Below the pieces are notes generated by a model. It worked only from the letters and a program-made list of their open reading frames with translations. It was not told the DNA's origin and did not search any database. Below, piece after piece: positions 26,164 to 35,414 of a DNA stretch of 64,000 bases. Both the position numbers and the translations under genes were made by a program. How positions within the stretch are numbered: position 1 is the stretch's first letter; each line of letters starts with the position of its first letter. Source of the DNA: Thermococcus celer Vu 13 = JCM 8558. GTDB taxonomy: Archaea; Methanobacteriota_B; Thermococci; Thermococcales; Thermococcaceae. The stretch covers positions 248,001 through 312,000 of the forward strand of contig NZ_CP014854.1 of assembly GCF_002214365.1 (NCBI RefSeq), read 5' to 3'.

Positions 26164-28307
26164 CCGTTATCCCTCCAGACCCTAAGGGTTATGGTTATCG
26201 GCTCAAACAGGCCGGGGATGTTGCCCATCGGGGCGAAGTCTATCCTGACGCTGGACGGAAGCCCTACGTCTATGGGGTTTTCTTGAGAGCCATCGTATGG
26301 AGTTTTTTTCCATTCTCCGGGGTTTGCATCATTCTTAAAGTTGAGCTTATCGAACAGCCTCAGGATGGCGTCGTCGAGGGCGTATTTGTCCGGCTTTAGT
26401 TCATCGACGGAGATATCTTTGTAGGTTTTATCACCCACGAGAATGGTGCTCTTAACGGGTCCCTCCCCAATGTCATAATAGTAGGTTAGCCTGTAACCAT
26501 TGTACGTCCCCTGGCCCTGGAGAAGGTAGGGGAAGACGTCCCCGTAGCCAGCGTAGCCGGATATGAAATAGTTAATTATGGCCCTGCTCTCACCGGGGCG
26601 GAATCCATACTGAGAGACGTCTGAGCTCTCCGCCAGATACGTATTCTTCTGGCCCGGAACCATCATACTACCATTCAACTGGGAGTACGCCGCCCTTATC
26701 ATATATATGTCCGAATAATTGTTGTAGAACACCTGCCCGTTTTCCGAAAGGGTTGTAGTCGATGATGGGGTGAACGTTGTGAACTGTATGGCCGTCCATA
26801 CATCCACGTACCATGGTATTGCAGTTTCTGGTAGCGTGTAGGAGAAACTCATTTTGGAACATCTAACTGGGGTTCTATAATAGTAAACACAAGTGCCGCC
26901 ATAATGGATATCACTGTAGTTTTTGAATATCGAGAGAGGTATTGAGTAGGGGGTGGTGAGGGTTTTCGGCACGTAATCTATTCTTATCCACGATTGGCCG
27001 TTTCCGTAGAGGTGCCTCTTCCTGTAAGAGGTATCATAAACAAAGTACCTTTTCTGACTATCCCATTCAGCGTCGAGAGCTATGACTATTCCAAAATAGG
27101 TCTTGGACAGGTTGTCGAGAGTGAAACCATACCTGTTCAGGTTTCCTTCTATCTCCGAGGAGCTTATGTCCACGCTTTGAACTCCTGTAGTGGGTACTGT
27201 CCTCCGCGCGATTAAGTAGTTGTTGGAACCGTAGGGGTAGTAGACGCGTATATTTTCGACACCTTCAGTAACGAGATGGAGTGATATACCTGTGATGATA
27301 CCCGGAGCAAATAGGGCGTTTAGGTAGTAAATTCCCGTGTAGCTCTGAACATCGTAGAGCTCTCCGTAACGCCTTGTAGGGTCAAAAAACCGGGAGTCCG
27401 TGGTATTGGTGGAGTAGTTCACATACATCATGGAGCCGCTTGCGTATCCCAGCTCATAGCAGTTATCAGTGCCGTAAGAGGTCGAAAATGTCGCAGTTAA
27501 TACGTTATCCCCCCCCGTTAGATAGTCTTTGATATCGGAATGATATCCCGCTCCGAGCGAGTGGCCGTTGAGGTCAAAAGACGATGTTTGATATCCCGTC
27601 CTCTCAGCAAGCTGTATATCAGCTTTTTTAATATCCACATCGTCGGGAAGTCGGAAGTGGCTCCGAACAGTTAGGGTGTTTGCACCCTCCCCATAATTCG
27701 TGGTGTAGCGACATCTAGCTAAAACCCTCTGAATTCCAAAGATGTCGCTCCTCGTGTACTCCGCCTTCGTCAAATAAGCCCTCGCCATGTAGCCCCTCGG
27801 CGTCTGGTTGTAGGCGTAACCGCTCAAAACAAGGGTGGCGGGTGAAACGTCAGGGACCTTTGAAGGATCGGAGCCGACCTTACGGAGGTAGGGGCTCGTG
27901 TAGTTGTTTATCATGAGCTCGTAGTTGTAGTTCCTAAGCGTGTTGTTGAGGATGTAGCCGAGTATCACCTCCGCCTTGTGCTTCAGGTTTGCGCCCGGAA
28001 AAATGGGTGCCGTGGCCCAGTAGGTTGTCACTATATCCAGTGGGGACATGTCGGGCGTTACAAGGGTTGTGTTGAGGGTTCCGTTGCTTATCCATCCGTC
28101 CACCACGTTCTGAGGGACCAGATCCCTCAAAGAGGTCGTTCTCAGCGTTAGCAGGGTATCTTCCGCCACGTACTTGGACTGGGAGCGCATGTAGGTGGAG
28201 TAAACCTGAGAGCTTGGGTTGATCAGGGTTATGCTGGCCACGAACATCGTAACCAGCAGGAGGGCGAGCAGGGCATCAAGGGTGAACACAAAACCTTTCC
28301 TCTTCAT
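26160..28307 (-). CDS. Large pilin-like surface protein
   Basis: A 715-residue protein whose N-terminus, MKRKGFVFTLDALLALLLVTMF, resembles a pseudopilin or class III signal: short basic head, then a single hydrophobic helix. The body is long, Tyr/Asn/Thr-rich, with many N-glycosylation sequons and few charged clusters, as in exported archaeal proteins. No known domain is recognised. Its middle (about 26600-27700) is AT-richer than the ends. Overlaps both neighbours by 4 nt, so it is translated with them. Confidence 0.7.
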   Translation of the reverse strand: MKRKGFVFTLDALLALLLVTMFVASITLINPSSQVYSTYMRSQSKYVAEDTLLTLRTTSLRDLVPQNVVDGWISNGTLNTTLVTPDMSPLDIVTTYWATAPIFPGANLKHKAEVILGYILNNTLRNYNYELMINNYTSPYLRKVGSDPSKVPDVSPATLVLSGYAYNQTPRGYMARAYLTKAEYTRSDIFGIQRVLARCRYTTNYGEGANTLTVRSHFRLPDDVDIKKADIQLAERTGYQTSSFDLNGHSLGAGYHSDIKDYLTGGDNVLTATFSTSYGTDNCYELGYASGSMMYVNYSTNTTDSRFFDPTRRYGELYDVQSYTGIYYLNALFAPGIITGISLHLVTEGVENIRVYYPYGSNNYLIARRTVPTTGVQSVDISSSEIEGNLNRYGFTLDNLSKTYFGIVIALDAEWDSQKRYFVYDTSYRKRHLYGNGQSWIRIDYVPKTLTTPYSIPLSIFKNYSDIHYGGTCVYYYRTPVRCSKMSFSYTLPETAIPWYVDVWTAIQFTTFTPSSTTTLSENGQVFYNNYSDIYMIRAAYSQLNGSMMVPGQKNTYLAESSDVSQYGFRPGESRAIINYFISGYAGYGDVFPYLLQGQGTYNGYRLTYYYDIGEGPVKSTILVGDKTYKDISVDELKPDKYALDDAILRLFDKLNFKNDANPGEWKKTPYDGSQENPIDVGLPSSVRIDFAPMGNIPGLFEPITITLRVWRDNG

Positions 28308-29749
28308 GAGTCATCCCACACCAGGAGTTTTATTATAGCCTCGTCGAGTTTGGGCTCCATCAGGTACTTTATGCTGGGAACCACATCAAGGCTTACATGA
28401 TCCCTGCCCCAACCGTTTAGGGAGTAAAGCCATAGTCCTATCGGCTTGTCCTTGGCATTCGGCCCGAAGAGCTCCTCGAAGGGTACCGTTATAGTGCTAC
28501 CGCTACCCTCGTAGTACTTTAGGGAGACTTTGCCGTTTTCGTAATAGGCCAGGGTCGCTTTTAGCTCCGTGGAGTTCCCGTAAACGAAGAGTCCCCTGAC
28601 TTCAGTGCCCAGGACTGAAATTAGGGTTAAATTGCCCTGGGAGGCTGAACTGACCTTAACCCTGAGGGAAGTTCCGAGCGGGGGGTTATACCGCATTACG
28701 CCGTAAACGATGGGTTCCTCCTTTGAGGGGCCACCCGATAGGTTGTAAGCGAACCTTGAAACGGTTGTAACCCTCTCTGCGGGCTCTATCCAGGGGGAGT
28801 TGCCCATCGATTTATCTATCACAGCCCCATCGTTCACGATTGAACCGTTTATCATTGCAAAACTGTGGAAAGATTCCCCATTCTCCAGGAACTCCCGTGC
28901 ACCCGTGAAGTTCGATTTAAGCTGTGGAAGGGCGTTGTCCCGGGCTGAAATTCGGATCTGAACCTGTCCCTGCCCCCCTATGTGTATGGAGGTTATATTA
29001 CCAGGGCATCCGGTCACGCTCATGCGATACTGACTCGTAGAGTCGATAACCTCAAACTCGACCTTTACGTTCGAAGGGAGGGTTTTCTCAAACGTTTGCC
29101 CTCCCTGCACAGTGACATTTATCGCCTCGGTGGCAACAAACACCAGGTGATCACCCGGTTTAAGAAACACGTTACCAGAATTCTCCAGAGTTAAACTACA
29201 TACGTCCCCATTCACATAAGACGTTCCGTCCCTGGTTAGGTTGATGTAGGAGATGGAGAACTCCGTATTACCCGGCCCTGCTTTGGATATTTTAACGTTT
29301 CCCAAATCATTCCCTGGAAGAAGAAGGTTGTGAAGATAGTACCTCGGGAACCTTCCGGAGATGCTCACGTTAAAGCTCGAGAGATAGAACTCCATCCGGA
29401 AGTCCTTCCCCATGCTGAGGTTCAGGAGGCTCTCCTTCACGCTGGCATCATCAAAATGGTTTTTCAGGGCCAGGAGCTTCTCGTAGCTCAGGGCGTAGGT
29501 GTAGTTCTCGCTTCTCAACCCGACCACTTTTACCCCGCTGGGGTTCGCCTCCCAGTCGGATGGAACACCGGGGTTCTTAACGAGTACGTCGAGCATGTTG
29601 TCCGCTACGTTGGCCCTCTCGTACCATCCGAGCAGAGAGGTTATCTCGCCCCTAAGGTTGTCAGCGGTGGTGGTTACCGTCCCGAGTATCATGATGACCA
29701 TGACCAGTGACAGCATCGCGTCGAGCGAGAGCAGCTGGCCCCTCCTCAT
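28304..29749 (-). CDS. Pilin-like surface protein, 481 residues
   Basis: The N-terminus MRRGQLLSLDAMLSLVMVIM follows the class III pattern (basic head, Gly-Gln, Ser, hydrophobic stretch) of archaeal pilins that are cleaved before the helix. A long beta-rich exported part with N-sequons follows. The last residues, EAIIKLLVWDDS, run into the next gene. Unknown function; the position within the series of pilin-like genes suggests a minor pilin or an anchored subunit. Confidence 0.7.
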   Translation of the reverse strand: MRRGQLLSLDAMLSLVMVIMILGTVTTTADNLRGEITSLLGWYERANVADNMLDVLVKNPGVPSDWEANPSGVKVVGLRSENYTYALSYEKLLALKNHFDDASVKESLLNLSMGKDFRMEFYLSSFNVSISGRFPRYYLHNLLLPGNDLGNVKISKAGPGNTEFSISYINLTRDGTSYVNGDVCSLTLENSGNVFLKPGDHLVFVATEAINVTVQGGQTFEKTLPSNVKVEFEVIDSTSQYRMSVTGCPGNITSIHIGGQGQVQIRISARDNALPQLKSNFTGAREFLENGESFHSFAMINGSIVNDGAVIDKSMGNSPWIEPAERVTTVSRFAYNLSGGPSKEEPIVYGVMRYNPPLGTSLRVKVSSASQGNLTLISVLGTEVRGLFVYGNSTELKATLAYYENGKVSLKYYEGSGSTITVPFEELFGPNAKDKPIGLWLYSLNGWGRDHVSLDVVPSIKYLMEPKLDEAIIKLLVWDDS

Positions 29750-30228
29750 TCTCTCACCACATCAACGTTTATCTCGATCTTTTTACCATTTAGGTAGAGG
29801 GGGTCGTTCAATTCCCCGCTCCATTCAACGTCGGTTCTTACCGAGACGTCCGTCTTGATGTACTGGGTTATACCCCTCTCGACCGTGCTCTCCGGAAGCC
29901 CGGCCCCGGTGTAGGTTATCTTAACGTCAACTTTTATGGTACCGTTGACCTCCTCCGTGCGCACCCCCAGGAGGCGGAACGCCCGGTAGGAGTAGTTCGT
30001 GGCGGTTATTATACCGTTCAGGGGATCGTGGATGTCGTCGTGGGTCACAACCCCAGCGTTCAGGTAGGCGCAGGCGTCCGAGGCCGAGCTTTTAACGTAC
30101 GATACTATAGAAACGGCCGTGTTCTCGTGTAGGTACGGAGGAATCACCACAAGAACCCCGGTTAAGATCACCGCGGTTATGAAGAGAACCTCAATCGCTG
30201 TCTGTCCCTTACGACGAGAGGACCACAT
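29746..30228 (-). CDS. Class III signal-peptide pilin-like protein, 160 residues
   Basis: N-terminus MWSSRRKGQTAIEVLFITAV contains the KGQ-x-x-x-E motif, the processing site of the archaeal class III signal peptide (DUF361), followed by one hydrophobic helix. The short beta-rich C-terminal part is of ordinary pilin size. It overlaps the gene upstream by 20 nt and the one downstream by 4 nt. Probably an export-processed pilin or minor pilin. Confidence 0.8.
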   Translation of the reverse strand: MWSSRRKGQTAIEVLFITAVILTGVLVVIPPYLHENTAVSIVSYVKSSASDACAYLNAGVVTHDDIHDPLNGIITATNYSYRAFRLLGVRTEEVNGTIKVDVKITYTGAGLPESTVERGITQYIKTDVSVRTDVEWSGELNDPLYLNGKKIEINVDVVRE

Positions 30229-30649
30229 CGACCCTCCCCTCCGCTTCGTTGTACGTTGCGGTTACGTTAAACTCCATGTTCGTTGCCGTTAGGGTTACCT
30301 TGCTGTTTTTGTATATCGGCACCTGAGCCCTCTGAACCACGTGGTAGGACTCCCCCCCGATATAGGCATCGATGGTGATGTTGCTCGGGGCGATAAGCTT
30401 AATGGTTACCTCATCCCCGCTATCCAGCTCAATTGGGAGCCTCTTCCTCACCGTGAACCCGTCCCCAACGGCGTACGCCTTGACCACGGTGTCCCTCACG
30501 TCGATGGAGAAGGCTTTAAGCTTCGCCACGGTGTCGAAGGCCTCCGAGTGGGCCTGCTCTATACTGGCAATATGGACTAAGTTGACCATTGTAATGGCTA
30601 TCAGAGTCACCGCGAACAGGAAGTCGAGGCTTATCTGCCCTTTCCTCAT
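30209..30649 (-). CDS. Class III signal-peptide pilin-like protein, 146 residues
   Basis: N-terminus MRKGQISLDFLFAVTLIAIT gives the KGQ-x-S-x-D/E class III motif and one hydrophobic helix. The remainder is beta-rich with one DxI pattern and no Cys. The ATG at 30649 follows GGTGGA; the GTG at 30658 is in frame but within that site. It starts 1-2 nt past the stop of the 211-residue pilin-like gene. Confidence 0.8.
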   Translation of the reverse strand: MRKGQISLDFLFAVTLIAITMVNLVHIASIEQAHSEAFDTVAKLKAFSIDVRDTVVKAYAVGDGFTVRKRLPIELDSGDEVTIKLIAPSNITIDAYIGGESYHVVQRAQVPIYKNSKVTLTATNMEFNVTATYNEAEGRVDVVLSS

Positions 30650-30650
30650 C

Positions 30651-31286
30651 TCATCCACCAGGTTTTATGTTTATGCGGAGCTCGCCGGCCGTTGGATCGA
30701 ATGCCCACGAGACGGGCTTGTCTGGGTTCCACTCCACTATTATTTTGAGAGTGGAAGGGAGGCTGGCCGGCTTTATCCCGAGGCCGTAGAGTGTGGTTGA
30801 GTCCACGGTTAGTCCAACCCCCGGAGACCACACGGAGGAATTGGTGTAGAGAATGGCCTGGTACATGCCCCTGCTCCAGAAGACGTTCTTGTCCCCCCCA
30901 CTGAGAACAAGGGTGCCGCTGGTTCCAACAACGGTGACGTACGTTCCATTGCCCTCATTACCGTAGTTCCCGTAGGTTATGAAGACGGTGGGGTCCTTCA
31001 CGCCCAGACCTTTGCTGAGCATCTCCGGGTCCCGTAAGTAAGTTAACTCCACGTAGGCCGTCGCCTTCGAGCCCGGCCCCTGGGCGTAGACCTGGGATAT
31101 CGTGTTCGATATCGCGTTGGCGAGGTTCTTCTCCTCGAGGCTTATCTGGATCCGGAGGTTCTCGGTCGAGGCTGAGCCCTCCTTGAAGGTCACGTTGTTC
31201 ACGGAGTAGATCAGGAGGATGAGCATCACCCCGAAGACCAGCATGAACTCCAGTGAAACCTGCCCGCGTCCCGCTTTTTTTATCAT
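30651..31286 (-). CDS. Class III signal-peptide pilin-like protein, 211 residues
   Basis: N-terminus MIKKAGRGQVSLEFMLVFGV is a textbook class III signal: basic head, G-Q-x-S-x-E, hydrophobic helix. The body is about 180 residues, beta-rich, with N-sequons. It is the first pilin-like gene after the CetZ and membrane genes, 37 nt downstream of the latter. Probably the main structural pilin of the set, on length and position only. Confidence 0.82.
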   Translation of the reverse strand: MIKKAGRGQVSLEFMLVFGVMLILLIYSVNNVTFKEGSASTENLRIQISLEEKNLANAISNTISQVYAQGPGSKATAYVELTYLRDPEMLSKGLGVKDPTVFITYGNYGNEGNGTYVTVVGTSGTLVLSGGDKNVFWSRGMYQAILYTNSSVWSPGVGLTVDSTTLYGLGIKPASLPSTLKIIVEWNPDKPVSWAFDPTAGELRINIKPGG

Positions 31287-31323
31287 ACCTCTCCCCTCAT
31301 TGGGTTTATCTCAGTGCATCTAT

Positions 31324-31974
31324 TTAATCGTTACTCCCCGTCTCTGCGGAGGTTACTACCCGGCTCTGGGGACTCACGATGGCGAAAATCCCCGTTCCGG
31401 ACTTTCTAATTTCGACACCGAAGTAATCGCCGCTGAATATCTTGAACCTGTACCTCTCCGGCCGGAGGGAGTGCTTTTCAACGAGTTCCCTCAGCTCATC
31501 GATGAAGAACTGGGTAAGCTCGTAGTAAATTAGATCGAGCTTTTCCCGGGTTAGGCTCCAAATCAGGAAAACCGCCGGAAGAACCGCGAGTCCAAGGATG
31601 ACGTACGGTTGGCGCAGGAGAGCCGTAGCGATCACGGTGAGGATAATGAACACCGCTATCGAGGCGTACGCCATTTTCTCCCTCAGCCTCGCCTTTTTAA
31701 TCTCCCTCACCTTTCTCTCCCAGATATCCAGCAGGGCGGGGTTGTAGAAATCGAAGGCAGTGTGCCGCTTCCCCTTCGCTATCCTCTCCCTTATCAGATC
31801 GTCCCAGTCGTCACGGTAGTATATGACCTCCCCGTGGAGCCTCGCCCTCTCAGCATCGAGGGAGGAGATTATCCTGACGATGTCCTCCGCGCTCTCGTGG
31901 GCTATGTGGGAGTAGACCTCCTTCTCGTCCAGCTCGAGGGCGACCTCGACGGAGTCCCTGACGGGTTCAGTCAT
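31324..31974 (-). CDS. Two-helix membrane protein of the CetZ-pilin operon
   Basis: A 216-residue protein with a soluble N-terminal part rich in charged residues, two adjacent membrane helices around residues 105-145 (SIAVFIILTVIATALL and VILGLAVLPAVFLIWSL), and a cytoplasmic C-terminus. ATG 31974 follows a strong GGAGGGGAGGGG site; an upstream ATG at 31992 lacks one. The start overlaps the cetZ stop by 8 nt, implying coupled translation. It is a good candidate to tether CetZ to the membrane. Confidence 0.7.
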   Translation of the reverse strand: MTEPVRDSVEVALELDEKEVYSHIAHESAEDIVRIISSLDAERARLHGEVIYYRDDWDDLIRERIAKGKRHTAFDFYNPALLDIWERKVREIKKARLREKMAYASIAVFIILTVIATALLRQPYVILGLAVLPAVFLIWSLTREKLDLIYYELTQFFIDELRELVEKHSLRPERYRFKIFSGDYFGVEIRKSGTGIFAIVSPQSRVVTSAETGSND

Positions 31975-33097
31975 CCCCCTCCCCTCCGGCATCGGGATAC
32001 TCCTCCGGGAATCCTCCCCTCGCGTACACGTCGTCGAAGTCCGGTAAACCGCTCAGGAGCTCCCGCTTCTTCGTCTCCGCCTCCTCCTTGGCCTCCATGA
32101 ACGAGCGGGCGTACCTCTTCGCGGTGGCGATTACCTCCTCTATGCTCCCACTCTCGTATATCCCGCTTAGGAGGGTCACGACCTCGACCTCCCTCTCGCG
32201 CGGGTCCGGGTAGAAGCCCCTGAATATCTGCTTGCCCCTTATCTTGTTGGTGAGGTAGTCGAGGGCCTCGAATATCTCGGAGGCCTTGAGGACCTCGGGT
32301 GGGCCGTGGACGGCGACGAGGCCGTAGAGGGCCGATTCTATGTTCGCGTCAAGGTAGAGACCCTCGTTCTCGAAGGATTTTATGATAAGCCTGGAGAGGT
32401 TCTTCACCCTGCTCGCATCCGCCTTGGCGTAACCGACGGTTGCGAAGCTCCCGAAGGCCTTCAGTACGAACTTCAGGTCACTGGCGTCCAGCGTTTGCTC
32501 GCCGGGAACGTCCACGAGGGCGAGGAGCGATGCTATACGCTCGACTACCGTGTAGTTTATCCGCTCGTAGGCCTTCGCTATGTCGTCGCCCCCCTCCTTG
32601 AGCCTGTTGTTGTCTATGGCTATGATTGAGTCGGCCACCTTGGAGAGCTTGTCGATGGTTATGGCGGCGTTTATCGTCGGTCTTATGCCCTCCTCCTTGA
32701 GCGGGAGCGCCCCGATGGCGACGACGAGCGAATCCGGGTACTCCTCCTTTAGGGCCTCCGCCAGGACCGGCGTCCCCCCGGCTCCGGTTCCACCCCCGAA
32801 GCCAAAGGTGAGGAAGAAGATGTCAACGTCCTCGTAGCCTATTATCGAGCCTATCTTGCGCATGACCAGCGGAAGGTCGCGCTTCATCGCCTCCCTGCCG
32901 AGTATCGGGTTCGCGTTGACTCCCTTCCCGCCCGTCAGGCTCTCACCTATCAGTATCCTCCGCTCCGGGGGGACGTGCTTGAGGTAATCGAGGTCGCCGC
33001 GGGAGGTGTTTATCGCCAGGGCCTCGAAGTCAACAAGGGCGAAGAGGTCGGCTATCTTGGTCCCGCACTGGCCGACCCCTATGATTAGAGCCCTCAC
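31967..33097 (-). CDS. CetZ-like tubulin/FtsZ-family GTPase
   Basis: A 376-residue protein of the tubulin superfamily. The GTP-binding signature GGGTGAG is at 101-107 within FGFGGGTGAGGTP, and the N-terminal GVGQCGTKIADLF and AINTSRGDL match the CetZ branch better than canonical FtsZ. In haloarchaea CetZ proteins control cell shape; Thermococcales have CetZ besides FtsZ1 and FtsZ2. No other cell-division gene is nearby. Instead it is followed by membrane and pilin-like genes in one operon. The start is GTG 33097; the preceding gene ends 7 nt upstream. The C-terminal 60 residues are charged and could be a linker. Confidence 0.88.
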   Translation of the reverse strand: MRALIIGVGQCGTKIADLFALVDFEALAINTSRGDLDYLKHVPPERRILIGESLTGGKGVNANPILGREAMKRDLPLVMRKIGSIIGYEDVDIFFLTFGFGGGTGAGGTPVLAEALKEEYPDSLVVAIGALPLKEEGIRPTINAAITIDKLSKVADSIIAIDNNRLKEGGDDIAKAYERINYTVVERIASLLALVDVPGEQTLDASDLKFVLKAFGSFATVGYAKADASRVKNLSRLIIKSFENEGLYLDANIESALYGLVAVHGPPEVLKASEIFEALDYLTNKIRGKQIFRGFYPDPREREVEVVTLLSGIYESGSIEEVIATAKRYARSFMEAKEEAETKKRELLSGLPDFDDVYARGGFPEEYPDAGGEGDD

Positions 33098-33104
33098 CTC
33101 TTAA

Positions 33105-35324
33105 TCACCCCACCACCGTTACCCGTACCTTGCCATTCTCGAGGAGGAGAACCATCGCGTGTCCCCGGATGTACCTGATGAAGCCGGTGGTGAAGACCTC
33201 CCTGGCGATCTCTGAATTTTCGGGTTCGTACAGAACGAAGAGGACGATCCCCTCCGGGGTCTTGCCGGGGACGAGGACGACGGCTTCGCTCGTCGGTACG
33301 GTGATGTTTCCAACGGTTACGGTTCCGTTGTCCACGTAGAACTTCAGATAGGGGTTGTACTCCCTTATGGGGTATCCCGTGAAGTTCGCCAGGACTATGT
33401 AGCTCCCCTCACCGATTGAGCTCGTGTTGGCCGGGAGGAAACCCCCGCTGAAGAGGTCGTTGAGCGTCTTTATTACCGCTTCGAGGCTCTCGTTGTCCAT
33501 GCCCGGTGCTACTACTCTGAAGGTGTCCCCGTCGAGGGCCCTCCTCACGTCGTAAAGGTCAACGGGCGGGATGTACTGGAAGCGCGAGAGGTATTCTATC
33601 GCGCTGGCCATCTCTATCGTTTTGCCGTCTATCGCTCCGGAGTCCCTCGCGTTCATGACGAAACTCAGGGTCTCGTTGGTGTAGTTGTAGCCGTAGTCCA
33701 GCAGAAGGTCTGTTGCCCTGACCGTGAGCTCGACGGTCGGCGTTCCGGGGAATTCCCTGTTCTCGTCCCACACGTAGTACGTCTTCCAGTAGGGCCAGCC
33801 TCCGTCCACCCTCTGCTCTATCAACCACTCGAGGTGAGGTTTGAGCTCCTCGGGAGTGGCCATCCCCTTCAGAGCCTCCAGAACGGTGATGGTAGTCAGC
33901 ACGTCCGGCTTGAGCATGTAGGAGTAATAGGCGGTTGTTACGTAGGTCCCCCATCCGCCGTTGCTTACGCTTAAAAGCCAGCTCTTTGCCCTCTGGATGA
34001 GTGAATCGTTCGCCGGAACTCCCAGCTCACGCAGGGCATCCACTGCAAGCGCCGTGTCGTAGGGTTGTGGCCCGAGCACGGTGTTGCCCCAGAGGCCCTG
34101 ATCGAGCTGAACACTCCGTATAAGCTCCCTGGCCTCCTCCTTTTCCTCCGCCGTCAGGTTACCGTAGGCGAGGAGCGTTTTCAGCGCGTAGTAGTATCCA
34201 ACCGACATCCTGCGGTTCTCCTTCATCCAGTTCGCATCCCGTTCAAACGCCTCCCTCGTCCACGCGAGGGCCCTCCTGACCCTCTCCGTTGAGGGGTAGC
34301 ACACATCAATGGCCCTGAGCGCGTAGTAGGTGGCCTTCTCGTCGGACGGAGTGTTGAGGCCGAGCCCCCATCCACCATCGGGGTTCTGCATGTTTTCAAG
34401 CGCCTGACAGGGCATCTCGTAGGGGTTGCTGACTTTTTTTACCGGCGGCAGCTTGGAAACGCTCGAGAGTGCCATCAGGGCGTAGGAGGTGGTGGCTATA
34501 AGCTCGGAGGACGAGAACATGTACGGGGTGCTCACCCAGTAAACGAGGTTTCCCGCTTCCGTGCTGTAAGATTCGAGCCTGATGAGCATCCTCATCGTGT
34601 CGAAATCCCAGGGGGCGTAGAGAACGAGGACGTAGGTGAGCATGGCCCTCTCCTTCATGCTCAGGTCTCCGCCCTTAAGGAGAAGCTCCTTCACCGTCTC
34701 CAGCGTCCCGTTGGACACGGGGTAGCCCACGCTATGGTAGGCTATTAACTTGAGGGCGAGCGCCTCGTACTTCGGGAGCTCACAGGTGGCGTTCCCCACG
34801 TACTTGACGGCGTTTCTAACGGCCCTGCTGTTGTAGCTGTAACCGTTCTCGCCGAGGGCCCAGATGGCCGCAAGCGTCGGGTAGCAGGAGGTCGGGGTTC
34901 CGGGCACGTAGCCCCATCCATCGTCGTTCTCCGCCGAGAAAAGGTACGAGAGGCCGCGATCGATGGCGAGCTTCACTGTCCCCCTCTTCTGGCTCTCGAG
35001 GTACGGGTAGACCCTGCTAAAGGCCACAACGGCGTAGGCCGTGTCAACCACGTTGCTAACCTCTCCTGGATAGAAGCCCCATCCGCCGTCAGGATTTTGA
35101 TAATCGAGCATTCTGTCGACGAGGGTAACGAGGTCGGGGGTTACATCCCAGGCCAGGTCATCTGCCGCCGCCGAGAGGGCCATTATCGCCAGGCTTATTT
35201 CTCCCGTCTGCTGACTGGACCCGGCGGCGTCTTTGAGGAACCTCACGGAGCCGTCTATCGTTCCTGCGGCAACTGCTGGGATCAGCATGAGAACGATCGT
35301 TATCAGGGCAAGAATCCTCTTCAT
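33105..35324 (-). CDS. Secreted GGWG-repeat protein with terpenoid-cyclase-like fold
   Basis: A 739-residue protein with a signal peptide (MKRILALITIVLMLIPAVAAG) and at least six repeats of about 45-60 residues, each with a D/N-G-G-W-G core followed by a helix pair (for example NPDGGWGFYPGEVSNVVDTA). This is the alpha/alpha-barrel repeat of squalene cyclases, prenyltransferases and alpha-2-macroglobulin thioester domains. No DxDD or metal motif of a cyclase is apparent. The last 170 residues are beta-rich. It is the first gene of the CetZ operon and would act outside the cell; function unknown. ATG 35324 follows a second GAGGTG site. Confidence 0.8.
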   Translation of the reverse strand: MKRILALITIVLMLIPAVAAGTIDGSVRFLKDAAGSSQQTGEISLAIMALSAAADDLAWDVTPDLVTLVDRMLDYQNPDGGWGFYPGEVSNVVDTAYAVVAFSRVYPYLESQKRGTVKLAIDRGLSYLFSAENDDGWGYVPGTPTSCYPTLAAIWALGENGYSYNSRAVRNAVKYVGNATCELPKYEALALKLIAYHSVGYPVSNGTLETVKELLLKGGDLSMKERAMLTYVLVLYAPWDFDTMRMLIRLESYSTEAGNLVYWVSTPYMFSSSELIATTSYALMALSSVSKLPPVKKVSNPYEMPCQALENMQNPDGGWGLGLNTPSDEKATYYALRAIDVCYPSTERVRRALAWTREAFERDANWMKENRRMSVGYYYALKTLLAYGNLTAEEKEEARELIRSVQLDQGLWGNTVLGPQPYDTALAVDALRELGVPANDSLIQRAKSWLLSVSNGGWGTYVTTAYYSYMLKPDVLTTITVLEALKGMATPEELKPHLEWLIEQRVDGGWPYWKTYYVWDENREFPGTPTVELTVRATDLLLDYGYNYTNETLSFVMNARDSGAIDGKTIEMASAIEYLSRFQYIPPVDLYDVRRALDGDTFRVVAPGMDNESLEAVIKTLNDLFSGGFLPANTSSIGEGSYIVLANFTGYPIREYNPYLKFYVDNGTVTVGNITVPTSEAVVLVPGKTPEGIVLFVLYEPENSEIAREVFTTGFIRYIRGHAMVLLLENGKVRVTVVG

Positions 35325-35360
35325 CACCTCACACCTCTAAACTCATCCTAAGCCGCCGGA

Positions 35361-35370
35361 ATAAATAAAC
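35361..35370 (-). promoter_or_regulatory. TATA box of the CetZ-pilin operon
   Basis: On the minus strand gtttatttat lies 37-46 nt before the ATG at 35324, with a purine-rich element (ggaaaaa) directly upstream as a BRE. It is the only good promoter before the ten-gene unit that runs to 22935. Confidence 0.5.
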
Positions 35371-35414
35371 TTTTTCCATGGGCATGAGGCATGAATTGAA
35401 AAATCGAAAGGGGT

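Noticed and set aside
33105-35324. Assigning the GGWG-repeat protein as a squalene-hopene cyclase
   Set aside because: It has a signal peptide and no visible catalytic DxDD motif, so only fold-level similarity can be claimed.
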